From positions 1-6,859 of the forward strand of contig JAENJB010000061.1 in assembly GCA_016844565.1 (NCBI GenBank): a DNA stretch of 6,859 nucleotides. The letters run 5' to 3'. Of this stretch, positions 1 through 5,848 are shown in pieces. The position numbers and the translations under genes were made by a program. This stretch comes from Dehalococcoidia bacterium (lineage in GTDB: Bacteria; Chloroflexota; Dehalococcoidia; JAENJB01). A model generated the notes under the pieces. The model was not told where the DNA came from and did not search any database. It saw only the letters and a program-made list of their open reading frames with translations. The first letter of the stretch is position 1. The number at the start of each line of letters is the position of its first letter.

Positions 1-91
1 GCCCGTCCCGACAGGTCGGGATGGCGAAGCAATCTCTGAGCCACTAGTAATGTATGAGATTGCTTCTGGCTTCGCCCTCGTAATGACGGGC
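1..91. repeat. Nested palindromic (MITE/REP-like) repeat
   Basis: The outer arms GCCCGTC (1-7) and GACGGGC (85-91) are perfect reverse complements. Inside them GAAGCAATCTC (26-36) pairs with GAGATTGCTTC (56-66), GGCGAAG (23-29) also matches CTTCGCC (70-76), and a small separate hairpin TCCCGAC-AG-GTCGGGA sits at 6-21. No reading frame is associated with it. Elements built around 'GAAGCAATCTC ... GAGATTGCTTC' next to a 'TAATGACGGG' end resemble short non-autonomous interspersed repeats found in many copies in some Chloroflexota and deltaproteobacterial genomes. That comparison is from memory, and copy number cannot be seen here. The repeat may continue left of the window. Confidence 0.7.
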
Positions 92-127
92 AACTGCGGT
101 GGGACTATATTTTCATGCTTCGTGGTG

Positions 128-142
128 CTGGCTGCCAGCCAG
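128..142. repeat. Short interrupted palindrome
   Basis: CTGGCTG, one base, then CAGCCAG: 7-base arms that are perfect reverse complements. It lies between the larger repeat and the GAAA-loop hairpin. It may be part of the same compound repeat rather than a separate site. Confidence 0.4.
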
Positions 143-150
143 AATGGGGG

Positions 151-170
151 ATTCCCGCGAAAGCGGGAAT
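151..170 (-). terminator. GAAA-loop hairpin downstream of the binding-protein gene
   Basis: ATTCCCGC (151-158), loop GAAA, GCGGGAAT (163-170): a perfect 8-base stem. It begins 21 bases beyond the stop codon of the minus-strand solute-binding gene, so it could act as that gene's transcription terminator or 3' stabiliser. There is no clear U-run after the stem on the minus strand, so strong intrinsic termination is doubtful. The same 'ATTCCCGCGAAAGCGGGAAT' core is familiar as a dispersed repeat in many bacterial genomes, so it may be a repeat that happens to sit here. Confidence 0.4.
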
Positions 171-191
171 AACAGGGTGGGCTTTGGGCGG

Positions 192-1316
192 CTACTGCGC
201 TCCGAAGATGCTCTTGGCAAAGGCCGCCCCGTTCTTGCCGGCATCGGGGTCCACATTGCTGGGCTGTGGCAGCAGGGTATAGGCCCCCGGTCGCAACTCG
301 GCGATTCTTATCCAGTCCTGTGGTACATCGTTCCTTATCGATGAGTTCTCGGTGGCCTTTCCGATAGCGGCCTGCCCTTGCTTGCTGAGTATCCAGTTCA
401 TGAGCACCATCGCCGCGTTGGGATGAGGTGCGTTCTTCACCAGATTGATGCTGTTGACGAAGTAGTCCGTGCCTTCCTTCAAGTTGATGATCCGGATAGG
501 GGCCCCTGCTTTGATGGGCGGTACCACTCGCGAGTAAGAGGGGAGGATGGCGATCGACTTTTCACCATGGACCACTTGGTCGACCGGAACGTTCCAGTTC
601 GTCTGCTGAGTAATGCGCTGAGCGGCCATTTTCTTCCAGTAGTCTTCGCCCAGCTTCATCCAGGCTGCTATCCCTGTCGCGCCCGGCCCGCTCCCCGTCC
701 GCGGGTCGGTCATGGTCATCCTGTCCTTCCATTTGGGGTCGAGAAGGTCTTGCCAGGACTGGACCTCTCCCTTAGTCACCAGGTCGGTGTTGGCGATGAG
801 CGAAACATTGAGACTCCAACCGAAAATGAACGCGCTTCCGGTGGGGTCATACTTGTCCGGTTGCATCTCCCAGACATTCTTCTCTTTCAGGGATGGAAGA
901 GTGACACCGGGCGGCTGGGCCTGTCCGCCCTTGACCAGGTTCATGTTGTTGGTCCAGCCGGCCTGGAAGACATCGGCAACATTGGCCCCTGCCCGTTGCT
1001 CGGTCACGATTTTCAACTGAAGCTCACCGGATGTCCCGCCGACAGCCTCCACGTTTATCCCGTACTGCTTCATCCCCTCCTTGAATGCTTCCGCCAGCAG
1101 GACCCCCGACGAATTGTAGACTGTTACCGTGCCCTCCTTGCGCGCATCCGCCAGGACCTTATCCCACTCGCCCAGGGCCGGGGCAGGCGCAGGGGACGGT
1201 GCCGGCGCAGGCGATGATGATGGGGCCGGCGTGGGGGCAGACCTGGGAGCACAAGCAGAAAGCAAGAGTCCAAGAGCTAGAACAACGCTGGCCAGACAGT
1301 AGACAAATCTTCTCAT
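192..1316 (-). CDS. ABC transporter solute-binding lipoprotein (family 1 type)
   Basis: A 374-residue protein exported and lipid-anchored outside the membrane, where it would capture a solute for an ABC importer. Residues 1-22 are a lipoprotein signal: RR near the start, a hydrophobic stretch and a lipobox LLSAC with the lipidated Cys at 22. Residues 23-48 are an Ala/Pro/Ser linker. The mature domain begins near EWDKVLADARKEG (50-62) and the strand VTVYNSSG (64-71). This resembles the Fe3+/thiamine-type periplasmic binding proteins, which commonly open with 'A+KEG.v.vY'. SWQDLLDPKWKDRM (187-200), HGEKSIAILPSYSRV (250-264) and HPNAAMVLMNWILS (298-311) match the hinge and C-terminal lobe pattern of that family. 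Length is normal. The start is supported by AGAGGAG (plus coordinates 1324-1330) seven bases upstream. No permease or ATPase gene lies in the window, so the ligand is unknown. Iron specificity should not be assumed, because I could not identify the tandem-Tyr iron ligands. Confidence 0.88.
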   Translation of the reverse strand: MRRFVYCLASVVLALGLLLSACAPRSAPTPAPSSSPAPAPSPAPAPALGEWDKVLADARKEGTVTVYNSSGVLLAEAFKEGMKQYGINVEAVGGTSGELQLKIVTEQRAGANVADVFQAGWTNNMNLVKGGQAQPPGVTLPSLKEKNVWEMQPDKYDPTGSAFIFGWSLNVSLIANTDLVTKGEVQSWQDLLDPKWKDRMTMTDPRTGSGPGATGIAAWMKLGEDYWKKMAAQRITQQTNWNVPVDQVVHGEKSIAILPSYSRVVPPIKAGAPIRIINLKEGTDYFVNSINLVKNAPHPNAAMVLMNWILSKQGQAAIGKATENSSIRNDVPQDWIRIAELRPGAYTLLPQPSNVDPDAGKNGAAFAKSIFGAQ

Positions 1317-1392
1317 TAGCTGTCTCCTCTACCGGTTCTCACTCATGCAAATCATTGAGAGTCAGTTCTCTTCTTACGGGGTTATGCCTTGA

Positions 1393-1421
1393 AGTTTATT
1401 AGGAGCCTGAAGGAAAGTCAA
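1393..1421 (-). promoter_or_regulatory. Candidate sigma70-type promoter for the solute-binding gene
   Basis: Read on the minus strand, TTGACT (1416-1421) is followed after 17 bases by TAAACT (1393-1398). These match the -35 box in 5 of 6 positions and the -10 box in 4 of 6. It would give a leader of about 70 bases. Found by eye only. Confidence 0.35.
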
Positions 1422-1437
1422 TGCCGTTCAAGCGAGG

Positions 1438-1467
1438 TTGAAGCCGCCTGTTCCATAGGAGTAGAAT
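1438..1467 (+). promoter_or_regulatory. Candidate sigma70-type promoter for the amidohydrolase gene
   Basis: TTGAAG (1438-1443) and TAGAAT (1462-1467) are separated by 18 bases. The -10 box matches the consensus in 5 of 6 positions and the -35 box in 4 of 6. A transcript from here would have a leader of about 45 bases, carrying the strong ribosome site at 1504-1511. It lies just outside the opposing candidate promoter, so the two could compete or share a regulator. Confidence 0.3.
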
Positions 1468-1503
1468 TGGCCGGTCGCGAATCATATTCTGAAAACGCTA
1501 CGC

Positions 1504-1511
1504 AAGGAGGT
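1504..1511 (+). promoter_or_regulatory. Strong ribosome binding site of the amidohydrolase gene
   Basis: AAGGAGGT is a near-perfect Shine-Dalgarno sequence seven bases before ATG 1519. It settles the start codon and suggests efficient translation. Confidence 0.85.
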
Positions 1512-1518
1512 AACCACG

Positions 1519-2430
1519 ATGGAGCTCAAGGATATCCAGGCCATTGACGGGAGCGTGCTCCCACACTACCTCAACGGCGAGCTGGTGAAAGAGATGTTCA
1601 ATTTCACCGAACCGCGCGCTATGGTCCTCACCACCTTCGCCGGCTTAGCCAAGCGGGCCGGACTGAAGCCTGGAGAGGAATGGAGAGCCATTGCCTCCAC
1701 CTGCAAGAACTCGGTGGAGGAGGTGGTGGCTGAGATGGATGAGGCGGCCATTCAGTATGCCTTTGTGCTCGTGGCGAAAGCCTGGTCCCAGCACGACCAC
1801 ACCCTGTGGTACGGCTATCACCCTGAGACGGTGGTCGATATGGTGCAGAGGGGCAAGGGCAGGCTCATCGGCGGCGCCAGCTATAATCCATTCCGGATCA
1901 AGGAAAGCCTGGACGAGATCGAGATGCTCGTCAAAGAACACGGCTTCAAGTATGTGTGGTTCCATCCCATCTCCTTCGGGATGCGTCCTGATGATAGAAG
2001 GTGCTATCCCCTGTATGCCAAGTGCCTGGAGTTGAGCATACCGGTCGGCTTGCAGACCGGCCACTCTGCCGAGGCGCTCACCAGCGAGCCCGGACACCCG
2101 ATGTACGTCGACAACGTCGCCATCGAGTTTCCGGACCTGACTATTATCATGACCCACACAGGATGGCCGTGGATCGACGAGTGGTGCTCGATGCTGTGGC
2201 GGCACGTCAATGTCTACGGCATGGTGAACGCGTATATGCCGTCCGGTTTTAAGCAGACGACCATCGAGTTCATGGACAGTCCGAGGGGCCGGAACAAGGT
2301 ACTCTGGGGTTCCCACTTCTACGGTATGACCCGCTGGAAGAAGGAGTTCCTGGCGCTGAACATATCCGACGAGACGAAGAGGAAGGTCCTGCGGGATACC
2401 CCCCTGAAGGTGTTCAAGCTGCAGGGGTAG
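1519..2430 (+). CDS. Amidohydrolase family protein (Amidohydro_2-like TIM barrel) with altered metal site
   Basis: A 303-residue cytoplasmic protein with no signal peptide. Recognised from FHP (148-150), the 'PVGLQTGH' strand (175-182), FPDLTIIMTHTGWPW (204-218), NVYG (231-234) and VLWGSH (261-266), which follow in order the C-terminal barrel strands of the ACMSD/Amidohydro_2 family. Members hydrolyse or decarboxylate ring and amide compounds using a divalent metal. Here the usual N-terminal HxH after 'ID' is absent (IDGSVLPH, 9-16), the 'HTG' histidine is Gln179 (as in a QxGH subgroup), and the final Asp of 'GSD' is His266. His182 and His213 remain. The substrate is unknown and the chemistry may differ or be lost. 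The start is fixed by AAGGAGGT at 1504-1511, seven bases upstream, and an in-frame TAG at 1462-1464 rules out a long N-terminal extension. It diverges from the solute-binding gene, possibly in one catabolic pathway. Confidence 0.85.
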   Translation: MELKDIQAIDGSVLPHYLNGELVKEMFNFTEPRAMVLTTFAGLAKRAGLKPGEEWRAIASTCKNSVEEVVAEMDEAAIQYAFVLVAKAWSQHDHTLWYGYHPETVVDMVQRGKGRLIGGASYNPFRIKESLDEIEMLVKEHGFKYVWFHPISFGMRPDDRRCYPLYAKCLELSIPVGLQTGHSAEALTSEPGHPMYVDNVAIEFPDLTIIMTHTGWPWIDEWCSMLWRHVNVYGMVNAYMPSGFKQTTIEFMDSPRGRNKVLWGSHFYGMTRWKKEFLALNISDETKRKVLRDTPLKVFKLQG

Positions 2431-2506
2431 GAACGGGTAGCTCCTCAGGTCCTGTTACACTGCTTTTCGCAGCATTAGAAGGCAACTGAAAAAAGAAGCA
2501 AGGCAG

Positions 2507-3304
2507 ATGACAAGAAATTTGCCCGTGGTTTTAGTTTGTCTCCTAACTACGGTTCTACTCTTGAGTTCCTGCGCTAAGAAGACGGCCGAGGCGCCACCAG
2601 CAACCAAGACCGAAATTGCGCAAACTGCTCCGGTATCACCCAAACCGGAGCCCGCGCCAACCCCTGCTCCTCCCCTAACATCCACCCCACCAACAGCACC
2701 CGGGATAATCCACTACACGGTCCCAGAGAGACCGTGGACTAAGGTACCTAGCGTTACGATATCGGCCCGCGCCTCCGACTCCAGAATTCATCTGGTTCGG
2801 GAAGCCGTGGATTTCTGGAATCAGCAGCTTGCTGAGTTAGGGACACCATTCCGATTAGGCGCAGTTACCCACATTACAGAACTGGTGCCGTTAGATTATC
2901 TTACTGCAGTGAGCTCAGCCACTCTAGAAGGTCAGACTCTGCCTCAGTCACCAGAGAGTGTCAAGAGGATGCCTGGAGATCTAATAGTCGCATTGTCTGA
3001 TGGAGACTTCGTATCTTTCAGCACGGCTCCTGGCCCTACTGCACGAGTTGTTGTTGGCATCCGTGACTCTCAGACACCCCCACTCAATCTCCCTAATGTG
3101 GCACGTAACGTTATTGCCCATGAACTGGGGCACGCGATAGGTCTGGGGCACAACAACGATCCGACGAAACTCATGGTTGGCCGGCCATCACCGAACCGTC
3201 CAGATGTCTACCAGTCCAGTGTAGAAAGATATTTCCCGATTACAGAAGTAGAAAAGGCTTTCCTATTGAAGCTTTATCCGCGAACCTGGCAACCTTCCCG
3301 ATGA
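2507..3304 (+). CDS. Matrixin-like zinc metalloprotease lipoprotein
   Basis: A 265-residue predicted surface lipoprotein. Residues 1-22 form a signal with lipobox LLSSC (Cys22), followed by a Lys/Ala start and a Pro-rich linker to about residue 66 that would hold the catalytic domain away from the membrane. The domain carries the metzincin zinc motif HELGHAIGLGH (205-215: His205, Glu206, His209, His215) and a downstream Met223 in 'KLM', suitable for the Met-turn. REAVDFWNQQL (98-108) resembles the first helix of matrixins. The protein is short but complete for a bacterial matrixin-like enzyme, with no propeptide cysteine switch seen. Target proteins are unknown. It lies 76 bases after the amidohydrolase stop with only a weak AAGG upstream (2499-2502), so co-transcription is possible but not shown. 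Base composition is less GC-rich than the amidohydrolase. Confidence 0.85.
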   Translation: MTRNLPVVLVCLLTTVLLLSSCAKKTAEAPPATKTEIAQTAPVSPKPEPAPTPAPPLTSTPPTAPGIIHYTVPERPWTKVPSVTISARASDSRIHLVREAVDFWNQQLAELGTPFRLGAVTHITELVPLDYLTAVSSATLEGQTLPQSPESVKRMPGDLIVALSDGDFVSFSTAPGPTARVVVGIRDSQTPPLNLPNVARNVIAHELGHAIGLGHNNDPTKLMVGRPSPNRPDVYQSSVERYFPITEVEKAFLLKLYPRTWQPSR

Positions 3305-3305
3305 G

Positions 3306-3461
3306 ATGACTGATATCGGGATTGAAGGCTCTTTTGATTTTGGTAATACAATTACCAAAATGGTGGAGCTGGGGTATCAAGCTGCAAGGCAAGGTAACAT
3401 TCCAAGCTTTCGTGCAATGCCGAGACCACCCACTCAACAAAAGCCTCTTTTGCTTAATTGA
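3306..3461 (+). CDS. Possible small protein of 51 residues, unrecognised
   Basis: An ATG one base after the protease stop (TGA G ATG) opens a frame of 51 codons ending in TGA at 3459-3461. The predicted product begins MTDIGIEGSFDFGNTITKMV, continues as a likely amphipathic helix (about residues 13-29) and ends in a Pro/Gln-rich tail. It has no Cys, no membrane segment and no motif I recognise. The tight spacing suggests translational coupling to the protease. Against it: there is no convincing Shine-Dalgarno, and a perfect 25-base palindrome lies within the frame, which could mean the region is regulatory instead. It could also be the remnant of a longer gene. Confidence 0.35.
   Translation: MTDIGIEGSFDFGNTITKMVELGYQAARQGNIPSFRAMPRPPTQQKPLLLN
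3337..3361. promoter_or_regulatory. Perfect 11-base inverted repeat with 3-base centre
   Basis: ATTTTGGTAAT (3337-3347), ACA, ATTACCAAAAT (3351-3361): the arms are exact reverse complements over all 11 bases. It is AT-rich and has a TGGT...ACCA core, like operators bound by dimeric helix-turn-helix regulators. As RNA it would form a weak-to-moderate hairpin without a U-run, so a terminator is less likely. It sits 33 bases after the protease stop and about 240 bases before the ferritin-like start, inside the possible small gene. Confidence 0.5.
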
Positions 3462-3588
3462 TAACTGTGGTAGATAGTCTTCTCCCCCTGACGGAAGCTA
3501 CGTCGTTCAGATTGATGCAGTACAACCACTGAGTCTTGCTTGCTTTTGAAACGGCGCCAGATTTAGAATTGAGGGCAACACACGAACT

Positions 3589-3598
3589 GGAGGGAGGG
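3589..3598 (+). promoter_or_regulatory. Ribosome binding site that decides the ferritin-like start
   Basis: GGAGGGAGGG ends six bases before ATG 3605. The longest open frame begins at a TTG (3536) with no such site, so the ATG is preferred. Confidence 0.75.
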
Positions 3599-3604
3599 CT
3601 CAGT

Positions 3605-4039
3605 ATGGCCAAGAAAGACAGCATTGCCACGGGAAATCTGCCTGAGCTGCTAGAATTGTTAAATCAGATTCTGAAACTGGAGTATTCCCTAATAATCCAC
3701 TATCCGCGCCTGGCGAGCGCTATCAAGGATGAGTCGGCAAGGAAGCGAGCGCTTCAACTTGGTAGCGCTTCTGTCCATCATGCCGATACAGTTGCTAAGG
3801 CGATAAGCAAGTTAGGTGGGAAGCCTTACTGGTCTTTTGAGCCCTTCCCCGAAGAATCAGATATGCTTAAGATATTCCAGCGGCAACTGGAAAAGGAAAA
3901 ATTGGCCCTGCAACTACACCGACAAAGCGCTTACTTGATGATGGATGCATTGCTTCGGGACAAGTTTGACCAGTTAGCTAAAGAAGAAGAATCGCATATT
4001 CAGACTGTTGAGTATATACTATCGAGACTGACTCAGTAA
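3605..4039 (+). CDS. Ferritin-like four-helix protein (bacterioferritin-like)
   Basis: A 144-residue cytoplasmic protein, almost entirely helical. Four helices can be laid out: LLELLNQILKLEYSLIIHY (15-33), a second over about 42-70 (ARKRALQLGSASVHHADTVA), a third over about 85-113 (LEKEKLALQLH at 95-105) and a fourth over about 114-141 containing EEESHIQTVEYIL (127-139). In ferritin-like proteins a Glu in helices 1 and 3 and an ExxH in helices 2 and 4 bind a di-iron centre. Here Glu26, a Glu at 96 or 98, and E128/H131 fit, but helix 2 has A55/H58 (His59 next to it), so its Glu is missing. The 'KAISKLGGKPYW' turn (66-77) is typical of bacterioferritin-like members. Role may be iron or oxidant handling, but enzymatic di-iron use is uncertain. 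A weak TTGCTT-18-TAGAAT promoter (3540-3569) could serve it. Confidence 0.75.
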   Translation: MAKKDSIATGNLPELLELLNQILKLEYSLIIHYPRLASAIKDESARKRALQLGSASVHHADTVAKAISKLGGKPYWSFEPFPEESDMLKIFQRQLEKEKLALQLHRQSAYLMMDALLRDKFDQLAKEEESHIQTVEYILSRLTQ

Positions 4040-4269
4040 AACAGCCACGCCCCGTGACAGCAAATGCAGGTAGTCTGCGATGTAAAACATTTTGAGTGAA
4101 TGTTAAGTAGGCCTTATTCGCACACCGACATTTCATTAGAACCTTCGGTAACAATCTGGCACATCAATAGCTCTCTTCGACTTCTGTGGAACTCACAGGT
4201 GTCATTTCAATAAGACGGCGCTATGAACCACGAAGTCGGCCGCTAATTCGAGTCTTCTAGGAACTTCTT
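4040..4269. other. Unassigned spacer left of the insertion sequence
   Basis: These 230 bases contain no gene I can support. The longest plus-strand ATG frame has only 37 codons (4100-4213) and no ribosome site. On the minus strand an open frame runs out of the IS and ends at 4202-4204. Its host part reads EVPRRLELAADFV and onward, and is discussed as a possible continuation of the broken TorD-like gene. No tRNA, terminator or array was seen. The stretch is AT-richer than the IS. Confidence 0.5.
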
Positions 4270-4273
4270 TGGA

Positions 4274-4323
4274 TGCACCGGTTAGAAACTGAGCCATTCG
4301 CCGCTCGGAAATTGAGCCACTCC
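4274..4323 (+). repeat. IS21 left-end terminal repeats (L1, L2)
   Basis: TGAGCCATTC (4290-4299) and TGAGCCACTC (4313-4322), 23 bases apart. They are likely transposase binding sites. The outer copy with its leading CGGTTAGAAAC aligns with the outer copy at the right end. Confidence 0.75.
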
Positions 4324-4372
4324 TTGAAGTCCGGTAATCTACTGGGAAACCAGTGGATGCCGGAGGAAAGGA

Positions 4373-5848
4373 ATGCTGCGAATGGACAAGGTCTACATCA
4401 TCCGCCACAAGGTGATGGCGGAGGGTAAAAGTATCCGATCCGTTGCCCGCGAATTGGGCGTGAGCCGGAACACGGTGGCCCGGTATCTCACGCTGTCAGA
4501 GCCCGTCCGTAAGGAGAGCGTCCCCCGGCCCCGGCCGGTCATGGACAAAGTGACGCCGCGCATCGATGAGATACTGGCGGAGTGGGCGCATCGGGTCACG
4601 CCGAAGCAGAGGCTTACCGGCACCCGGCTCCACCGCCAGCTTGTTGCAGAGCACTATCAGGTGGGGATCACCGTCGTCCGTGACTATCTCAGGGAAAAAC
4701 ACCGCCGTTCGGCGGAGGTCTACATCCCATTGGTCCACCGGCCTGGCGAAGAGGGGCAATTCGACTTCTTCGAAGTGACCGTGGAAGAAAACGGCGAGTT
4801 CTACCGCGCGTGGAAACTGCTCCTCCATCTGCCCTATTCCGGACGCGACTTCCTGTGGCTCTACGACTCGTGCGATCAGCTGGCTTTTCTCGATGGCCAC
4901 GTACGGGCGGCGACGTACTTCGGCGGTCTGCCGCAACGCATAGTGTACGACAATCTGACGCCGGCGGTGAAGCGCAGGGTGGGACTCGTTCCGCAGCTCA
5001 CCGAGCGATTTCAGGCGCTGGTCAGCCACTATCTGTTCGAACCGTGCTTCGCCAGGCTAGGCGAGGGACATGACAAGGGTGGCGTGGAAGCCCGGGGCAA
5101 GAGCATCAGGCTCCAGCATATGACGCCGGTACCGCGCGGTGAGAGCTTGACGGATATTTCGGTGGCGGTGCTTCGGGAGGTGGACGAAGCCTGGCGGGAG
5201 CAGGTACAGCAGGACGGTCGCCGCTGCTGGGACATGTGGCAGGAGGAGTGCCGCCAACTGATAGCCTTGCCGGAGTGGCCGTTTGAAGCACGCCGGGTAA
5301 TGCTGGTGCAGGTATCCAACAAGTCGACGGTGGATATAGAAAAGGCTCGATATTCGGTACCGTCCGGCTGGGCGCGTTTGGAAGCCACAGCGTATGTTGG
5401 CGTCGACGACATCCGCCTCGGCTGCCGGGGTGAGACAGAGGTGGTGCCGCGGCAGCGGCGGGGTGGACGGCGTGTCCAGTACCGTCACTATCTGCCGGAG
5501 CTGGCCAGAAAACCCCAGGCGGTGCGCCAAGTGGCGCCCGAACTGGTTAAGGAGCTCGGCGAGCCTTACGGCAAGCTCTGGTCTCTCCTGGAAAGCCGCT
5601 ACGGGCCGCAAGAGGCGGCGCGGGTGCTGTCCCGTGTGCTGGGTGCTATTGTCGACCATGGCTCGCAGGCAGTCGCCGAGGCGCTGGAAGCCGCCTTCCA
5701 GGCCGGGCGCTGTGATCTATTGGCTCTGTCCTCACGTATTCAGAAGACCAGCATGATGGTGGAAGTACCGGCGGCGCTTCAGAGCTATCGGATCGAGGCG
5801 GGCTCACCGGCGGACTACGATGTGCTGCTGGCGGGAGGAGTGCGATGA
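4373..5848 (+). CDS. istA: IS21-family transposase IstA
   Basis: A 491-residue DDE transposase that cuts and joins the element's ends. In order: an N-terminal helix-turn-helix (GKSIRSVARELGVSRNTVAR, 18-37) for DNA binding; a second DNA-binding region to about 110; the RNase-H-like catalytic core with Asp131 in QFDFFEV, Asp193 in VYDNLTPAV and Glu239 in GGVEARGKS; and a C-terminal beta-barrel and tail. Spacings of 62 and 46 residues suit the family, and the length is normal. The start is set by GGAGG (4362-4366), six bases upstream, in preference to the in-frame ATG at 4382. The end overlaps istB by four bases (ATGA), so the two are translationally coupled. No catalytic residue appears lost. 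Confidence 0.93.
   Translation: MLRMDKVYIIRHKVMAEGKSIRSVARELGVSRNTVARYLTLSEPVRKESVPRPRPVMDKVTPRIDEILAEWAHRVTPKQRLTGTRLHRQLVAEHYQVGITVVRDYLREKHRRSAEVYIPLVHRPGEEGQFDFFEVTVEENGEFYRAWKLLLHLPYSGRDFLWLYDSCDQLAFLDGHVRAATYFGGLPQRIVYDNLTPAVKRRVGLVPQLTERFQALVSHYLFEPCFARLGEGHDKGGVEARGKSIRLQHMTPVPRGESLTDISVAVLREVDEAWREQVQQDGRRCWDMWQEECRQLIALPEWPFEARRVMLVQVSNKSTVDIEKARYSVPSGWARLEATAYVGVDDIRLGCRGETEVVPRQRRGGRRVQYRHYLPELARKPQAVRQVAPELVKELGEPYGKLWSLLESRYGPQEAARVLSRVLGAIVDHGSQAVAEALEAAFQAGRCDLLALSSRIQKTSMMVEVPAALQSYRIEAGSPADYDVLLAGGVR

Noticed and set aside
99..344. Plus-strand open frame of 81 codons at the left edge
   Set aside because: It crosses the palindromic repeats and the end of the solute-binding gene on the opposite strand, and shows no motif or ribosome site.
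378..1217. Plus-strand open frame of 279 codons
   Set aside because: It lies wholly opposite the solute-binding gene, which has a signal peptide, lipobox and ribosome site. The plus-strand product has no recognisable domain and is Arg/His-rich, as antisense shadows are.
1645..2316. Minus-strand open frame of 223 codons
   Set aside because: It is antisense to the amidohydrolase, whose barrel motifs are clear. The shadow has no motif and no ribosome site.
2462..2476. Hairpin CTGC-TTTTC-GCAG after the amidohydrolase gene as a terminator
   Set aside because: The stem is only about four bases and no T-run follows, so it is not supportable as a terminator.
3536..3604. Upstream TTG start adding 23 residues to the ferritin-like protein
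   Set aside because: The added segment does not look like part of the helical bundle, and a strong GGAGGGAGGG site directly precedes ATG 3605.
4100..4213. Plus-strand 37-codon frame left of the IS
   Set aside because: It has no ribosome site and no motif, and its length is expected by chance.
4290..4319. Two TGAGCCA copies as the start of a CRISPR-like or direct-repeat array
   Set aside because: There are only two short copies, mirrored inverted at the far end of the element, so they are IS21 terminal repeats.
5057..5659. Minus-strand open frame of 200 codons within the transposase gene
   Set aside because: It is antisense to the IstA catalytic and C-terminal regions in GC-rich DNA, where long shadow frames are common. 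It has no motif.
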